A stretch of 64,000 bases of DNA, taken from assembly GCA_937919825.1 (NCBI GenBank), contig CALFPA010000050.1:1-64000 (forward strand). Reading direction: 5' to 3'. This DNA is from an uncultured Spartobacteria bacterium. GTDB lineage: Bacteria; Verrucomicrobiota; Verrucomicrobiia; Chthoniobacterales; Terrimicrobiaceae. A program made the translations under genes and the position numbers. This document shows positions 36,701 through 43,470 of the stretch, piece after piece. A model generated the notes under the pieces. The model was not told the origin of the DNA, made no database searches, and saw nothing but the letters and a program-made list of their open reading frames with translations. Position 1 is the first letter of the stretch. The number at the start of each line of letters is the position of its first letter.

Positions 36701-36843
36701 AAGGCCGAGTATTTCGAAGGCTCCTCCTCGGGATCGATCTTTGAGAAAATCGAGCGCAATTCCGGGTGCGCTTCGAGAAAACTTTCCAGTCTCTTGCTTT
36801 GAACCTGCTCGTAGATGCCGGGGAGAAAGTTGCCGGAACTCAT
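33718..36843 (-). CDS. PLD-nuclease/SF2 helicase/DUF3427 protein
   Basis: 1041-residue protein with three parts. The N-terminal phospholipase-D-type nuclease has an HKD motif at about 213 (LHAKAYHFHRESG then GSSNMSD). The superfamily 2 helicase has Walker A ATGTGKT (about 342), DEAH in VIDEAHHSTAP (about 433), motif III TATPERMDG, and motif VI GRGLRLHPGK (about 645). The C-terminal DUF3427 domain is about 300 residues. A single HKD suggests it works as a dimer. Such proteins are inferred DNA-processing or anti-phage effectors. The ATG overlaps the stop of a MutT gene (ATGA), so both are made together. Confidence 0.9.
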   Translation of the reverse strand: MSSGNFLPGIYEQVQSKRLESFLEAHPELRSIFSKIDPEEEPSKYSAFVSRFIEAALRQKTSTADRLALCNELLEKIFSLGEMQHASGDFLPSPEPKLLTEITPSYLAKPGLPRPLTPLAESSLFTGAQTDPPLANELALEMASADRVDILVSFIKWSGLRLLADSLCELSDRGVPIRLITTSYMGASDARAVEWIARLATAQVRVSYDTKRTRLHAKAYHFHRESGFSTAYIGSSNMSDAAMTEGLEWNLKVTAQDQPHIIEKFRVEFETYWNSREFIPFDPSQPEVLREAISYAKQKSDAGLPMVFFEIKPHAFQERILEALESERAAGYRRNLVVAATGTGKTVVAAFDYKRQSDRLGQRPRLLFTAHREEILKQALFTYRTVLRDPNFGDLLVGNHEPERHDHLFCSIGMLANRGLLQRLGKDFYRIIVIDEAHHSTAPTYRTITQDFEPNILLGLTATPERMDGSSVVAEFHNRFAAEIRLPEALDEKLLVPFHYFVVEDPVSLDADRFWTQGRFNQTELTNVYTGAHALAEQRLRAIVSALERYQNDIRSVRCIGFCASVGHAQFMVEQFNAQGLPSACFIGETIDQDRAETLKKFRQGELNFLFTVDVLSEGADIPEVDTVLFLRPTDSLTVFLQQLGRGLRLHPGKECLTVLDFVGHLHKRYRVDRKFKALLRKDRFNIVRELESGFPHLPAGCSIRFEKVAREHVLRNIKANLDNLRAQLIEHLETFQSDTQSAPTFKNFANHHGYEALEILGKNKTWSELKSAARLQETPTDPDLEKLRAGLIKLAGMSGRSGIARLRHVLLLLQASNIEEAIEKADSSAMAIHFQLWGKPGAQLGFSTIKESFSKLAANQTILSDCIEILDLVNDRTRVLSLNDATPFEVHANYTNSSIQSLMGATSMTSPGQQGVGVLHFPNHRAYALLVTFQKSENEFSLSTMYADYPISSDRIHWESQSNTSEASPTGQNLINHANRGYRILVFAREKKRQNDFTLPFTYLGQANYVSHESERPIKMVWQLGHPMPAEMFENCRKGG

Positions 36844-37223
36844 GGCGTGGCGAGCATAGCAAGAATAGGCACATCGGCTGGCGCAAGGATGCTTCGATCA
36901 ATCTCGTGGTTTGAAAACCAACCAATTTCCGAGTGCTCCAACGCCGTCGGAACGCCAGAAAGAATCCTTGCCCGACACGGGACGAGACGGATCGAGGATT
37001 TTTCGTAGTGGTGTTCAACCATTTCAAGGATTTGAAAAATCTCAGTCTGAATAAGGAGTTCTTCTTGAAGTTCCCGGACCAAGGCCGCCTCAATCGACTC
37101 GCCTTCCTCAAGCTTTCCTCCGGGAAATTCCCAAAAGCCGCCGAGACACTTTCCCTCGGGTCGCTTGGCAAGAAGGAACCTCCCGGTTTCGTCCTCAATA
37201 ATTGCACAAACGACGGAAATCAT
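36840..37223 (-). CDS. MutT-type NUDIX hydrolase (8-oxo-dGTP-like)
   Basis: 127-residue NUDIX hydrolase, close to the (deoxy)nucleoside triphosphate pyrophosphohydrolase group. The NUDIX box is complete: GGKLEEGESIEAALVRELQEEL (about 39-60, with the REx2EE acidic core). The start MISVVCAIIEDETG fits the family. It is coupled to the PLD-helicase gene. It may cleanse nucleotides, or act on a modified nucleotide as part of that system. Confidence 0.92.
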   Translation of the reverse strand: MISVVCAIIEDETGRFLLAKRPEGKCLGGFWEFPGGKLEEGESIEAALVRELQEELLIQTEIFQILEMVEHHYEKSSIRLVPCRARILSGVPTALEHSEIGWFSNHEIDRSILAPADVPILAMLATP

Positions 37224-37253
37224 ATTGCCGAGAAGCTCAACTGGAATGACCCG

Positions 37254-37817
37254 CTACGACTCCAAAAAATTCTTCAGCATTTGTTTGCCGTGTTGGGTCA
37301 GGATGGATTCGGGATGGAATTGGACGCCGTAGACGGGTAACTCGCGGTGGGCGAGGCCCATGATTTCGCCTTCGGCGGTTTCGGCGGTGATTTTGAGGCA
37401 GGGGGGGAGGGTTTCGCGTTTGACGATGAGGGAGTGGTAGCGGGTGGCTTCGAAGGGGCTGGGGAGGCCAGCGAAGACATTCTCGCCAGTGTGGAGGATG
37501 GGCGAGGTTTTGCCGTGCATGAGGCGCGGGGCGCGGATGACTTCGCCTCCGAAGACCTGGCCGATGCTTTGGTGGCCGAGACAGACTCCGAGGATGGGGA
37601 TTTTTCCGCTGAATTCGCGGATGGTGTCGCAACTGATGCCGGCCTCGGTGGGTGAGCAGGGACCGGGGGAGACGACGATTTTTTCGGGGGCAAGCTTGGC
37701 GATGTCGGCGAGGGTGATTTCGTCGTTGCGCTTCACGAGCAGGTCGGCGCCCAACTCGCCGAAATACTGGACGAGGTTGTAGGTGAAGGAATCGTAGTTA
37801 TCGATGACGAGGATCAT
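37254..37817 (-). CDS. trpG: Anthranilate synthase glutamine amidotransferase subunit
   Basis: 187-residue class I glutamine amidotransferase that feeds ammonia to TrpE (or PabB). Catalytic Cys in [15 protein letters not shown] (about 81), and His and Glu in [10 protein letters not shown]. Start [19 protein letters not shown]. It follows trpE and is separated from it by a repeat element of about 100 bases. Paired with the trpE gene, so tryptophan synthesis is the more likely role, though dual use for folate is possible. Confidence 0.93.
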   Translation of the reverse strand: MILVIDNYDSFTYNLVQYFGELGADLLVKRNDEITLADIAKLAPEKIVVSPGPCSPTEAGISCDTIREFSGKIPILGVCLGHQSIGQVFGGEVIRAPRLMHGKTSPILHTGENVFAGLPSPFEATRYHSLIVKRETLPPCLKITAETAEGEIMGLAHRELPVYGVQFHPESILTQHGKQMLKNFLES

Positions 37818-37822
37818 GGGAA

Positions 37823-37926
37823 TTGACCACAGAGGACACAGAGAGCACAGAGGAGGGAAAGAAGATGGTTGAGGGGGAAATATGTTTTTGAATCCCCTCC
37901 GTGTTCTCTGTGTCCTCTGTGGTTAA
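37823..37926. repeat. Palindromic dispersed repeat, copy 2, between trpE and trpG
   Basis: Same ends as the element at 25710-25813 (TTGACCACAGAGGACACAGA and its inverted mate) around a different inner sequence. It fills nearly the whole gap between the trpE stop and the trpG start. As both genes remain intact it may form a hairpin in their message. Confidence 0.85.
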
Positions 37927-37929
37927 TAA

Positions 37930-39420
37930 TCATTTTGTTTTTCTGGCGCGGTCGATGGCGCGCATGCCGGCCATGGCTTTGTTGACGGTCTCTTGGTATT
38001 CGCCCTCCGGCGTGGAATCGGCGACGACGCCACCGCCGGATTGGACATAGGCTTTGCCGTCCTTGAGCAAGACTGTGCGCAGCGCGATGCAGGAGTCGTG
38101 GTTGCCGTCGAAGCCGAAGTAGCCGACGGCGCCGGAGTAGGAGCAGCGTTTGCTTTTTTCGAGTTCGTTGAGGATTTGCATGGCGCGGACCTTGGGCGCT
38201 CCGGAGACGGTTCCGGCGGGGAAGGTGGCGCGCATGACATCGTAGGCGCTGCGGCCTCCGGCGAGTTTTCCCGAGACATGCGAGACGATGTGCATGACAT
38301 GGCTGTAGCGCTCGATGGTCATGAAGTCGGTGACTTTGACGGAGCCGTATTCCGCGATGCGGCCGACATCGTTGCGGGCGAGGTCAACGAGCATGAGGTG
38401 CTCGGCGCATTCCTTCGGATCGGCCATGAGATCGGCGGCGTTGGCATTGTCCTCCTCAACCGTTGCTCCACGGCGACGGGTGCCGGCGATGGGGCGGATT
38501 TCCACGAGGTCGCCAGTGAGGCGCACATGGACTTCGGGCGAACTTCCGACGAGCGAGTAGCCGCCAGGACAGCGCAGGCAGAACATGTAGGGCGAGGGAT
38601 TCACGAACCGCAGGGAGCGGTAGAGATCCAGCGCGTCGCCGGTAAAATCCGTCTCGAACCGCTGTGCGAGCACGATTTGGAAGATGTCGCCGGCGCGGAT
38701 GTATTCCTGCGCGCGGTGGACCATGGCGTGGTATTCCTCGCGGGTGGTGTTCGACGCCGCGGGCGCGGCGGCGGCGGTGGTTTCTGTAAAAATGGGATCG
38801 AACGCGAGAGGGCGTCGGAGGTTTTTCAGGATGCCTTGAATCCTCGCCGCGGCGGCGTCATAGGCCGCGCCGGGATCGCCCTCGTTCGGAAAAACATTCG
38901 CGACAATTCGAATCCGGCGGCGGCGGTGGTCGAAGACGACAACCGTCTCAGTAACCATAAAAAACATATCGGGGATGCCGAGTTCGTCTTTTGGCGGAGC
39001 GGCAATGGTTGGTTCGAACCAGCGGATGCAATCGTAGCCGAGGTAGCCCACGGCCCCGCCGAGGAACGGGGCGATCGCGGGATCGGACGCCATGCGATAG
39101 GGCGCCATCCATTTTTCCAATTCATCGAGAGGATCGCGCGCGGCTTCGAACGAACGGTTCGCGCCGCCTTCGCTGATCGTGATGTTTTTTCCCGTGGCGG
39201 TGAATGTGGCCTTTGCACCAAAACCGAGGAACGAGTAGCGCCCGACTTGGTCGCTCTGCTCGGCGGACTCGAGGAGGAATGAGGGGGCTTCGCCGCAGAG
39301 CTTGGCGAACGCCGAGACCGGCGTGTCGGAATCGGCGACGATCTCGCAAGAAACCGGGAGCACGCGGGCCGTGGCCGCTTTTTCCAGAAAAGCGGAGCGC
39401 GGCAGATTCAGCGGAATCAT
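37930..39420 (-). CDS. trpE: Anthranilate synthase component I
   Basis: 496-residue enzyme making anthranilate from chorismate with TrpG. The N-terminal LLES motif (APSFLLESAEQSDQVGRYSF, about 50) is the usual tryptophan feedback site. The C-terminal catalytic part shows GDIFQIVLAQRFE, PSPYMFCLR, PIAGTRRRGAT, DLARNDVGRI, HIVSHVSGKL, and FPAGTVSGAPKVRAM. The feedback motif favours TrpE over PabB. Its ATG overlaps the lemA stop (ATGA). Confidence 0.95.
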   Translation of the reverse strand: MIPLNLPRSAFLEKAATARVLPVSCEIVADSDTPVSAFAKLCGEAPSFLLESAEQSDQVGRYSFLGFGAKATFTATGKNITISEGGANRSFEAARDPLDELEKWMAPYRMASDPAIAPFLGGAVGYLGYDCIRWFEPTIAAPPKDELGIPDMFFMVTETVVVFDHRRRRIRIVANVFPNEGDPGAAYDAAAARIQGILKNLRRPLAFDPIFTETTAAAAPAASNTTREEYHAMVHRAQEYIRAGDIFQIVLAQRFETDFTGDALDLYRSLRFVNPSPYMFCLRCPGGYSLVGSSPEVHVRLTGDLVEIRPIAGTRRRGATVEEDNANAADLMADPKECAEHLMLVDLARNDVGRIAEYGSVKVTDFMTIERYSHVMHIVSHVSGKLAGGRSAYDVMRATFPAGTVSGAPKVRAMQILNELEKSKRCSYSGAVGYFGFDGNHDSCIALRTVLLKDGKAYVQSGGGVVADSTPEGEYQETVNKAMAGMRAIDRARKTK

Positions 39421-40019
39421 GAAAACGAAACCTTCGGGGCCTGGCGCTCGGCGGCGTTGTCCACTTGGAACAACTCGGCGGCCGCGAAGTTGAAGAGGCC
39501 GGCGATGAGGTTCGTCGGGAAAACCTCGCGCTTCGTGTTGTAGGTCATCACGGAGTCGTTGTAGGCCTGCCGAGCGAAGGCGACCTTGTTTTCCGTCGAG
39601 GTCAGCTCCTCGGTGAGCTGCATCATATTTTGATTCGCCTTGAGGTCGGGGTAATTCTCGGCGACGGCGAGCAAGCGGCCAAGCGCACCGGTGAGGCCCG
39701 CCTCGGCGCCGGCGAGTTCGCGCATGGCGGAGGGATCACCGGGATTCGCGGCGGCGCGGCCTCCGGCGGATTGGGCGAGGTTGCGGGCCTGTGTAACGGC
39801 TTCGAGCGTTTTGCTCTCATGCTGCATGTAGGCCTTGGCGGTTTCGACGAGATTCGGAATGAGATCGTGGCGGCGTTTGAGCTGAACATCGATCTGCGAG
39901 AAGGCATTTTTGAAGCGGTTCCGCAGGACAACGAGAGCGTTGTATTGGCCAACGACAAACACCAGCGCCAGCACCGCGATGGCGGCGAGGACAATGAGAA
40001 AAATAATCAATGCACCCAT
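39417..40019 (-). CDS. lemA: LemA family protein
   Basis: 200-residue membrane-anchored helical protein of the LemA family, unknown function. An N-terminal TM helix (IIFLIVLAAIAVLALVFVVG) precedes the family block FKNAFSQIDVQLKRRHDLIPNLVETAKAYM, and then NMMQLTEELTSTENKVAFARQAYNDSVMTYNT. The usual TPM-domain partner is not next to it. Its stop overlaps the trpE start, a linkage that may be accidental. Confidence 0.92.
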   Translation of the reverse strand: MGALIIFLIVLAAIAVLALVFVVGQYNALVVLRNRFKNAFSQIDVQLKRRHDLIPNLVETAKAYMQHESKTLEAVTQARNLAQSAGGRAAANPGDPSAMRELAGAEAGLTGALGRLLAVAENYPDLKANQNMMQLTEELTSTENKVAFARQAYNDSVMTYNTKREVFPTNLIAGLFNFAAAELFQVDNAAERQAPKVSFS

Positions 40020-40103
40020 GGGGGCGGACTTTCTCCCCCGGCATGGTGGCGCGCAACCCCAAAAAACCGATTTGCACCCCCACGGAGCGGGAGGGCGGAC
40101 AGA

Positions 40104-40700
40104 TCAGTTCGCGTATTTTACTCCGCAGCCGTAGGGGTCCGTCTTGGGAGTCGAAACGGGCTTCCCGCCCAAAACCTCGTCCAGCGCGGCGGAAACATAG
40201 TTTTTCGCGCCTGCAATATCACCGGGGTTGGTGGATTTTTTGTCGTCGATCGCGCCGTGGTAAACGAGGACGCCCTTGGCATCGATCACATACATCTCGG
40301 GGGTGACTTTGGCGCCGTAGGTTTTGCCGACTTCTCCAGACTCATCGAGCAGGAAGGCGGTGGCGGCGGATTGGGTCTCGGCGCATTTTTTCGAGGCATC
40401 GGCGGGAGTGGCATAACCTTGCTTGCCGGGTGCGGAGGAGCAGATCGAGAGCCAGGCGACGCCTTTCGCGGTGGCATCAGCTTGGAGTTTTTGCATGTTG
40501 CCGGAGCCGTAGTGCTTCGCGACAAACGGACAGTTGTGGTTCACCCACTCGAGCACGACGACTTTGCCTTTGAAGTCGGAGAGGGACACTTTTTTACCCG
40601 AGCAATCGGTAAGCGAGAAGTCGGGGGCGGGCTGGCCGATGGAAACCTCGGCGTTGGCGATGGCCATGGTGGCGAACAGGATGAAGAGTGCTTTTTTCAT
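40104..40700 (-). CDS. Exported thioredoxin-like (redoxin) protein
   Basis: 198-residue thioredoxin-fold protein with a signal peptide (MKKALFILFATMAIANA). The AhpC/TSA-like core has GQPAPDFSLTDCSGKKVSL and the site WVNHNCPFVAKHY, with one active Cys, and a second pair of Cys near the C-terminus (YGCGVKYAN). It belongs to the 'redoxin domain' group often found in Planctomycetes and Verrucomicrobia. Exact substrate unknown. The start at 40700 gives the signal peptide. Confidence 0.86.
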   Translation of the reverse strand: MKKALFILFATMAIANAEVSIGQPAPDFSLTDCSGKKVSLSDFKGKVVVLEWVNHNCPFVAKHYGSGNMQKLQADATAKGVAWLSICSSAPGKQGYATPADASKKCAETQSAATAFLLDESGEVGKTYGAKVTPEMYVIDAKGVLVYHGAIDDKKSTNPGDIAGAKNYVSAALDEVLGGKPVSTPKTDPYGCGVKYAN

Positions 40701-40974
40701 AGGCTTCCATGAATGCACAGGCTCGTGCCGAGCGCAAGAAGGGTGAAGGAATTTTACGAAAAATACTCAGGGCCTTGGCGGGGCGGCAATCCATTCGGGG
40801 GCGGCACCGACCCCGGTGGTCGTGAAAAATGAAATTGTCCTCTTTCAGGGTGAGGGAAAACTTTCGGGCCTCAAAGTGGTCATGAGACCAGTGAAAAGCC
40901 AATGCGGAAGCGGATCAGGGAGCGGGCGGCGGGATTTGTTTGTCCAACGCGGTCCCAATCCCGATGGTAGAGCC

Positions 40975-41973
40975 ATGGATTTGTATCACTCGTTTCTGCG
41001 ACCGCTGCTTTTCTGCCTGCCTGCCGAGGCCGCCCACAACCTCGCGTTGATGGGACTGCGCACCACGCCGCGTCTTGTTCTAAAAGGTGCCTTTGGCCCC
41101 TTGCCTCAGGATCCGGTGCGGCTTTTCGGGCTGAATTTTCCCAACCGTGTGGGCCTTGGCGCCGGGATGGATAAAAATGCTTCCGCCCTCGGCGCGTGGG
41201 CGGCGATGGGCTTCGGCTTCATCGAGGCGGGAACGATCACCGCGCTCGCCCAGCCAGGAAACCCCAAGCCGCGCTGTTTTCGCTTCCCCGCGCAAAGCGC
41301 GCTCATCAATCGCATGGGTTTCAACAACGCCGGCGCCAGTGTGATCGCCAAGCGGCTCGCAAAACTCAAATCCTCCCGCCGCTGGCCCTCCGTGCCGGTG
41401 GGCATCAATATCGGCAAGTCAAAGGTCACGCCGAACGACCAAGCGGCCTCCGACTACGCGACGAGCTTCCGGCTTCTGCTGCCCTTCGGTGATTACTTCA
41501 CGATCAATGTCAGCTCGCCAAATACCCCCGAGCTCCGCGCCCTGCAGGAGCGCGACTCACTGGTTCGCATCATTCGCAGCCTGCGCGAGGTGAATGCCGC
41601 CAAGCCGGTGCTGGTAAAAATCGCGCCTGACCTTGATGAGGCCCAGCTCGCCGAGATCGCCGATGTCGCCAACTCCGAAAACCTCGCCGGGCTTATAGCC
41701 ACCAACACCACGCTCGACCAAAGCGCCGTCCCGCCCGAGTCGCGCCAGCAGGGTGGGCTCAGCGGCTCCCCGCTTTCCCGCCGCTCGACCGAGGTTCTGA
41801 AAACTCTGCGCCGCCACACCTCGCTCCCGATCATTGCTTCCGGCGGTGTGATGACCGGAGCGGATGCCCGCGAGAAAATCGATGCCGGCGCCAGCCTCGT
41901 TCAGCTTTACACGGGCTTCGTTTACTCAGGCCCCGCCTTGATCCGCGAGATCACTGCGGCGCTCGCCGCGTGA
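40975..41973 (+). CDS. pyrD: Dihydroorotate dehydrogenase (quinone), class 2
   Basis: 332-residue membrane-associated flavoenzyme of pyrimidine synthesis, oxidising dihydroorotate with quinone. The N-terminal helix MDLYHSFLRPLLFCLPAEAAHNL, absent from class 1, and the FMN barrel are visible: PNRVGLGAGMDKN, GFIEAGTIT, RFPAQSALINRMGFNNAG, INVSSPNTP with the catalytic Ser region, LVKIAPDLDE, GLSGSPLS, and IIASGGVMTGADA. Start at 40975 chosen; the frame is open from 40816 but lacks family sequence there. It lies just before rpsJ. Confidence 0.94.
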   Translation: MDLYHSFLRPLLFCLPAEAAHNLALMGLRTTPRLVLKGAFGPLPQDPVRLFGLNFPNRVGLGAGMDKNASALGAWAAMGFGFIEAGTITALAQPGNPKPRCFRFPAQSALINRMGFNNAGASVIAKRLAKLKSSRRWPSVPVGINIGKSKVTPNDQAASDYATSFRLLLPFGDYFTINVSSPNTPELRALQERDSLVRIIRSLREVNAAKPVLVKIAPDLDEAQLAEIADVANSENLAGLIATNTTLDQSAVPPESRQQGGLSGSPLSRRSTEVLKTLRRHTSLPIIASGGVMTGADAREKIDAGASLVQLYTGFVYSGPALIREITAALAA

Positions 41974-42002
41974 GTTTTTTTTCGTATTTCGCAAAAACCT
42001 TC

Positions 42003-42030
42003 TTGCCTAAATAAGACGAATCCCTAACTT
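42003..42030 (+). promoter_or_regulatory. Possible promoter before rpsJ
   Basis: TTGCCT (42003-42008), a 16-base spacer and TAACTT (42025-42030) resemble a sigma-70 promoter in the 110-base gap before rpsJ. A small CCCG...CGGG hairpin follows. Weak support, as the match is partial. Confidence 0.3.
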
Positions 42031-42084
42031 CCCACCTCCCGCCGAAAGTCGGGTTTCAAAAACAATCAACAGATCTTTAGAAAT

Positions 42085-42399
42085 ATGGCAGCACCTGCAC
42101 AAAAAATTCGAATCCGCCTGAAGGCATTCGACTATCGCATTCTCGACGCCTCGGCCTCTGAGATTGTGGAAACCGCGAAGCGCACCGGCTCGAAAGTCAC
42201 GGGCCCAATCCCTCTTCCGACCCGCATCGAGCGCTTCACCGTCAACCGCTCCCCGCACGTGGACAAAAAATCCATGGATCAATTTGAGATCCGCACCCAC
42301 AAGCGCCTCCTCGATATCGTCGAGCCCACTTCCAAAACCGTCGATGAACTCCGTAAGCTGAATCTCCCAGCCGGCGTCGACATCACCATCAAAATCTAA
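42085..42399 (+). CDS. rpsJ: 30S ribosomal protein S10
   Basis: 104-residue S10. It begins [22 protein letters not shown] and continues [21 protein letters not shown], with [20 protein letters not shown]. It is followed five bases later by rplC. It is the first gene of what is normally the long S10 ribosomal cluster. Confidence 0.97.
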   Translation: MAAPAQKIRIRLKAFDYRILDASASEIVETAKRTGSKVTGPIPLPTRIERFTVNRSPHVDKKSMDQFEIRTHKRLLDIVEPTSKTVDELRKLNLPAGVDITIKI

Positions 42400-42404
42400 C
42401 CGCC

Positions 42405-43046
42405 ATGAGCATCGGACTACTCGGAAAAAAAATCGGCATGACCCGTATCTACGACGATAAAGGTCGTGTGACACCCGCCACCGTCATCGAAGCCGGCGGA
42501 AACCGTATTCTTCAGGTCAAGGCGACCGATAAAGACGGCTACTCGGCCGTTCAAGTCGGCTACGGCGACCAAAAGCCCCAGCGTGTGGGCAAGGCCATGA
42601 CCGGCCATTTCGCCAAATCCTCATCCACTCCCAAACGCTTCATCCGCGAGTTCCGTCTTGCTGACGGAGCCGCCGCACCCGAGTCCGTCGACCTTCCCGT
42701 CACCGGCTTCGAAGTCGGCCAGTTCGTGGATGTCATCGGCCAATCTAAGGGCAAAGGCTTCCAAGGCACGATCAAGAGGCACAATTTCCACGGTCAGCCA
42801 ATGACCCACGGTTCCACGATGCACCGCCGAAACGGCGCCATCGGCAACCGCTCCACTCCAGGCCGCGTTTGGAAAAACATGGGCATGCCCGGTCACATGG
42901 GTGATGAGCGTGTCACAGTCCAAAACCTCCGCGTGCTCCAAGTGCGTGGTGAAGAAGGTGTGATCATCGTCGCGGGAGCGATCCCCGGCGCGAAAGGCAC
43001 CTTCGTCGTAGTCCGTCCTTCCAAAAAGAAATCGGCCAAAAAGTAA
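42405..43046 (+). CDS. rplC: 50S ribosomal protein L3
   Basis: 213-residue L3 (MSIGLLGKKIGMTRIYDDKG; GFQGTIKRHNF; THGSTMHRRNGAIGNR; MPGHMGDERVTVQN). A strong terminator follows and the next gene is gltD on the other strand, so rplD, rplW and rplB do not come next here, unlike in most bacteria. Start MSIGLLGKK directly after the rpsJ stop. Confidence 0.97.
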   Translation: MSIGLLGKKIGMTRIYDDKGRVTPATVIEAGGNRILQVKATDKDGYSAVQVGYGDQKPQRVGKAMTGHFAKSSSTPKRFIREFRLADGAAAPESVDLPVTGFEVGQFVDVIGQSKGKGFQGTIKRHNFHGQPMTHGSTMHRRNGAIGNRSTPGRVWKNMGMPGHMGDERVTVQNLRVLQVRGEEGVIIVAGAIPGAKGTFVVVRPSKKKSAKK

Positions 43047-43087
43047 TTTCTAAAATTTCCCGGCCAGGTGGTTGGGTGTTTTCATAG

Positions 43088-43125
43088 CAAATGCCTGTGG
43101 GGGAAACCTCACAGGCATTTTTGCT
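43088..43125 (+). terminator. Rho-independent terminator after rplC
   Basis: AAATGCCTGTG pairs with CACAGGCATTT around a loop of ten bases and is followed by TTTTGCTTT. It closes the two-gene rpsJ-rplC unit about 40 bases after the L3 stop. Confidence 0.88.
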
Positions 43126-43289
43126 TTGTGGATAGCCAAGGAAATCGACAGGGATTGGCCCTAGTGGCTCTGTGTTCAAAACTTCTTCCCGACCCGCTTC
43201 CTTCGCACTTAATACCAACGGCTGTTTGCTTTTGGATTCTTTATCGGATCAGTGATTTATTCCTAAACTTTGAATTCCACCGATCGAGC

Positions 43290-43365
43290 AGGAGGGACCT
43301 GCTTGTTAGAACCGGAATCGCTTCAGAAAACGGACTGATCCGGCGCTGACAAGCAGCGCCCTCCT
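43290..43365. repeat. Imperfect inverted repeat in the rplC-gltD gap
   Basis: AGGAGGGACCTGCTTGTTAG (43290-43309) is mirrored by CTGACAAGCAGCGCCCTCCT (43346-43365), 17 of 20 bases pairing, with 36 bases between. This may be a small mobile or REP-like repeat. The rest of the gap from 43126 to 43470 shows no gene that I can support. Confidence 0.6.
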
Positions 43366-43470
43366 CGGATCATTCGCCCAGCAGCTTGGAACTGGTCGAG
43401 TGCTTCCACATGGCCTGAGCTAATTTTAAAAATGTAATCTGAGTATGGCCCGCAATCGCTACTTTTGCGG

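Noticed and set aside
43068-43349. 93-codon open frame after rplC
   Set aside because: It begins before and runs across the rplC terminator and into the inverted repeat, has no recognisable features and has poor codon use.
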